A DNA stretch of 6,133 bases from contig CAYWSB010000244.1 of assembly GCA_964460465.1 (NCBI GenBank), positions 1-6,133 of the forward strand, in the 5' to 3' direction. A program made the position numbers and the translations under genes. The notes beneath the pieces are model-generated. The model searched no databases. It saw only the letters and a program-made list of their open reading frames with translations, and was not told the origin of the DNA. Positions 4,766 to 6,133 of the stretch are shown here, one piece after another. Within the stretch, counting starts at the first letter, position 1. Every line of letters begins with the position of its first letter. Source of the DNA: SLRI01 sp964460465. GTDB lineage: Bacteria; Pseudomonadota; Alphaproteobacteria; Geminicoccales; Geminicoccaceae.

Positions 4766-5938
4766 CTACCCGGTCGCCGGCCGGTTGCGGCGCTCCGGCT
4801 CCAGCAGCCACGGCCCGATTTGGTCGATCCGGCTGATGCCGCAGAGGCCCATGGCGCGGTCGAGCTCCTGGCGGTATGTGTCGAGCACGTGGGCCACCCC
4901 TGCCTCGCCCGCCACCGACAGGCCCCAGAGTTGTGGCCGGCCGATCAGGCAGCAGGCAGCGCCCATTGCCAACGCCTTGAGCGCGTCGCCGCCGCGGCGG
5001 ATGCCGCCGTCGATCAGGACGGGAATCCGTCCCTCGACGGCCTCGACGACCCGTGGCAGGGCGGTGAAGGAGGCCACCGCCCCGTCGAGTTGACGGCCAC
5101 CGTGGTTGGATACGATGATCCCGTCGACGCCGTGATCGACCGCCTTTCGTGCCTCCTCCGGATGCAGCACACCCTTCAGGATCAACGGCCCCTGCCATAG
5201 GCCTCTGAGCCAGTCGACGTCGCGCCAGCTCATTCCGGGATCGAGGATGGAGCCCATCCGCCCGGCCAGCGTCTTGATGTCGGTGGGCTCGTTCGGCCGA
5301 ACGTAGTTGCCGAAGGTGAGCTTCGGCAGCTCCTTGCGCATCTGCAGGAGCCAGGGCAGCTTCGTCGCCATCAAGGCGAGATCGCGCGTGCTGAACCGGG
5401 GCGGAATGGTGAAGCCGTTGACGAGGTCGCGCTCGCGCTTGCCCAGGAGCTGGTTGTCGATGGTGAGCACCAGCGCGTCGTAGCCGGCAGCCTGGGCCCG
5501 CCGGGCCAGCTCCTCGGTGAAGCTTCGGTCCTTGTAGATGAAAACCTGCATCCAGCGGGGGGCGGCACCTGTCTCCGCCAGCTGTTCGAGCGTGCAGACC
5601 GAGCCATGGCTGAGGCAATACGCCGTGCCGGCCTTGGCGGCGGCCCGGGCCGAGCAGCGCTCGCCGTCGGGCCAGAAGAGGCCGGCGAGGCCCGTGGGGC
5701 CGATCATCAGCGGCATCGAGAGCTTCTGGCCGAAAAGTTCGATCGAGAGATCGCGCTCCGGTGCCCCCTCGAGCGGCCGCGGCCACAAGGCGACATCGTC
5801 GAAGGCCCCTTCGTTGGCCCTTACCGTCCACTCGTCCTCCGCACCCCCATCGGCAAAGTCGAAGACGGGGCGCGGCAGCGTGCGCCGGGCCAGCCGGCGC
5901 ATCCGATCGACGTTGAAGCCCTCTCGCTGCCAGCTCAT
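4766..5938 (-). CDS. FMN-dependent alpha-hydroxy acid dehydrogenase/oxidase (LldD/glycolate oxidase family)
   Basis: A 390-residue flavoprotein that oxidises an L-2-hydroxy acid to the 2-oxo acid, of the FMN_dh family (lactate/mandelate dehydrogenases, glycolate oxidase). Visible elements are the N-terminal LPRPVFDFADGGAEDEWT (21-38), FMN-binding PLMIGPTGLAG (76-86), LTIDNQLLGKRERD (158-171, R168 equivalent to glycolate oxidase R164), LILKG with K255, and the signature SNHGGRQLDG (277-286) with catalytic H279 and R282. LIDGGIRRGGDALKALAMGA and IGRP (308-335) bind the FMN phosphate. Both family active-site tyrosines are Phe here (F28, F133), and the glycolate oxidase W108 position is Gly (G112), so the substrate may be bulky or atypical. 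The start at 5938 was chosen for its strong GGAGG; an in-frame ATG at 5971 would add 11 residues without a good ribosome site. No signal peptide. Substrate and electron acceptor unknown. Confidence 0.9.
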   Translation of the reverse strand: MSWQREGFNVDRMRRLARRTLPRPVFDFADGGAEDEWTVRANEGAFDDVALWPRPLEGAPERDLSIELFGQKLSMPLMIGPTGLAGLFWPDGERCSARAAAKAGTAYCLSHGSVCTLEQLAETGAAPRWMQVFIYKDRSFTEELARRAQAAGYDALVLTIDNQLLGKRERDLVNGFTIPPRFSTRDLALMATKLPWLLQMRKELPKLTFGNYVRPNEPTDIKTLAGRMGSILDPGMSWRDVDWLRGLWQGPLILKGVLHPEEARKAVDHGVDGIIVSNHGGRQLDGAVASFTALPRVVEAVEGRIPVLIDGGIRRGGDALKALAMGAACCLIGRPQLWGLSVAGEAGVAHVLDTYRQELDRAMGLCGISRIDQIGPWLLEPERRNRPATG

Positions 5939-5941
5939 CCA

Positions 5942-5957
5942 CCCCTCCCCCCCCTCC
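5942..5957 (-). promoter_or_regulatory. G-rich ribosome binding region with a G8 tract, deciding the flavoenzyme start
   Basis: On the minus strand this reads GGAGGGGGGGGAGGGG and is followed three bases later by ATG 5938. A GGAGG core (5944-5948) is spaced five bases from the start. The run of eight G (C on plus, 5947-5954) is prone to slippage. A one-base change would put the upstream ATG 5971 out of frame but leave the 5938 frame intact. Confidence 0.55.
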
Positions 5958-6133
5958 GCCCTTGCCACCATGCTTGGCCGCTCGGCCCGGCCTTGACAAG
6001 ATGGCCCCGCCGTCGGCGCAAGGTCGGCGGCGGCGTGAGCCCGGGAATCGCCTGGGCCGATGGCTCGTCCGGCGCTAACCCGGATTTCTCACCAAGGGTA
6101 GGTGCATCGGGGTCCTGACCGTGGGAAAGTACT
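5958..6133. other. Upstream non-coding region of the flavoenzyme gene, up to the window end
   Basis: About 175 bp with no supported gene. On the minus strand no convincing -35/-10 pair was found for the flavoenzyme. The final ~60 bases (from about 6075, starting TAACCCGGATTTCTCACC) are less GC-rich than the rest and vaguely resemble terminal sequence of alphaproteobacterial insertion elements. No inverted repeat partner or transposase is inside the window. Confidence 0.3.

Noticed and set aside
5993..6021. Perfect TTGACA (5993-5998) on the plus strand as a -35 box
   Set aside because: No -10-like hexamer at suitable spacing and no gene downstream within the window.

Overview
The window is high-GC DNA (roughly 70% G+C by eye) with G/C-rich third codon positions, GTG and ATG starts, and strong GGAGG-type ribosome binding sites. 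The gene content is a Dabb-domain protein, a lipoprotein, a GNAT acetyltransferase, a metal-dependent amidohydrolase and an FMN-dependent 2-hydroxy acid oxidoreductase. Together this suggests a chromosomal accessory region of a soil- or water-type alphaproteobacterium (Rhodospirillales or Hyphomicrobiales-like). That taxonomic placement is inference. No rRNA, tRNA, CRISPR array or complete mobile element was seen.

Layout. Positions 1-819 (+) hold the C-terminal part of a membrane-associated protein that begins outside the window. Its reading frame is cut by an in-frame TAG at 541-543 and then continues in the same frame to 819; the tail resembles the conserved C-terminal end of large patatin-like phospholipase proteins. 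A small convergent gap with a hairpin follows. Next is a Dabb (stress-responsive A/B barrel) protein on the minus strand (918-1247). A 215-bp divergent spacer separates it from a lipoprotein of unknown function (1463-2182, +).

The central block, 2260-4722 (+), is the most informative. It contains a 57-codon remnant of an amidohydrolase gene (2260-2433), a GNAT-like acetyltransferase (2544-3353), and a full-length amidohydrolase (3439-4722). The remnant and the intact gene share their ribosome binding site, start codon and first 35 codons, so the acetyltransferase is bracketed by an old, partly deleted tandem duplication. The acetyltransferase and the amidohydrolase each have their own promoter-like sequence. 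The one in front of the amidohydrolase overlaps a perfect 14-bp palindrome that could be an operator.

An FMN-dependent 2-hydroxy acid dehydrogenase/oxidase (4766-5938, -) converges on the amidohydrolase. It keeps the catalytic His, Arg and Lys, but both active-site tyrosines of the family are replaced by phenylalanine. The last ~195 bp are its leader plus non-coding sequence that may reach the edge of an insertion element.

The genes do not form one recognisable pathway. The amidohydrolase, acetyltransferase and hydroxy acid oxidoreductase are all small-molecule catabolic or modifying enzymes, and a shared role is possible but not shown. I found no convincing new multi-gene system. The best leads are the broken membrane protein gene, the partial duplication around the acetyltransferase, and the altered active site of the flavoenzyme.
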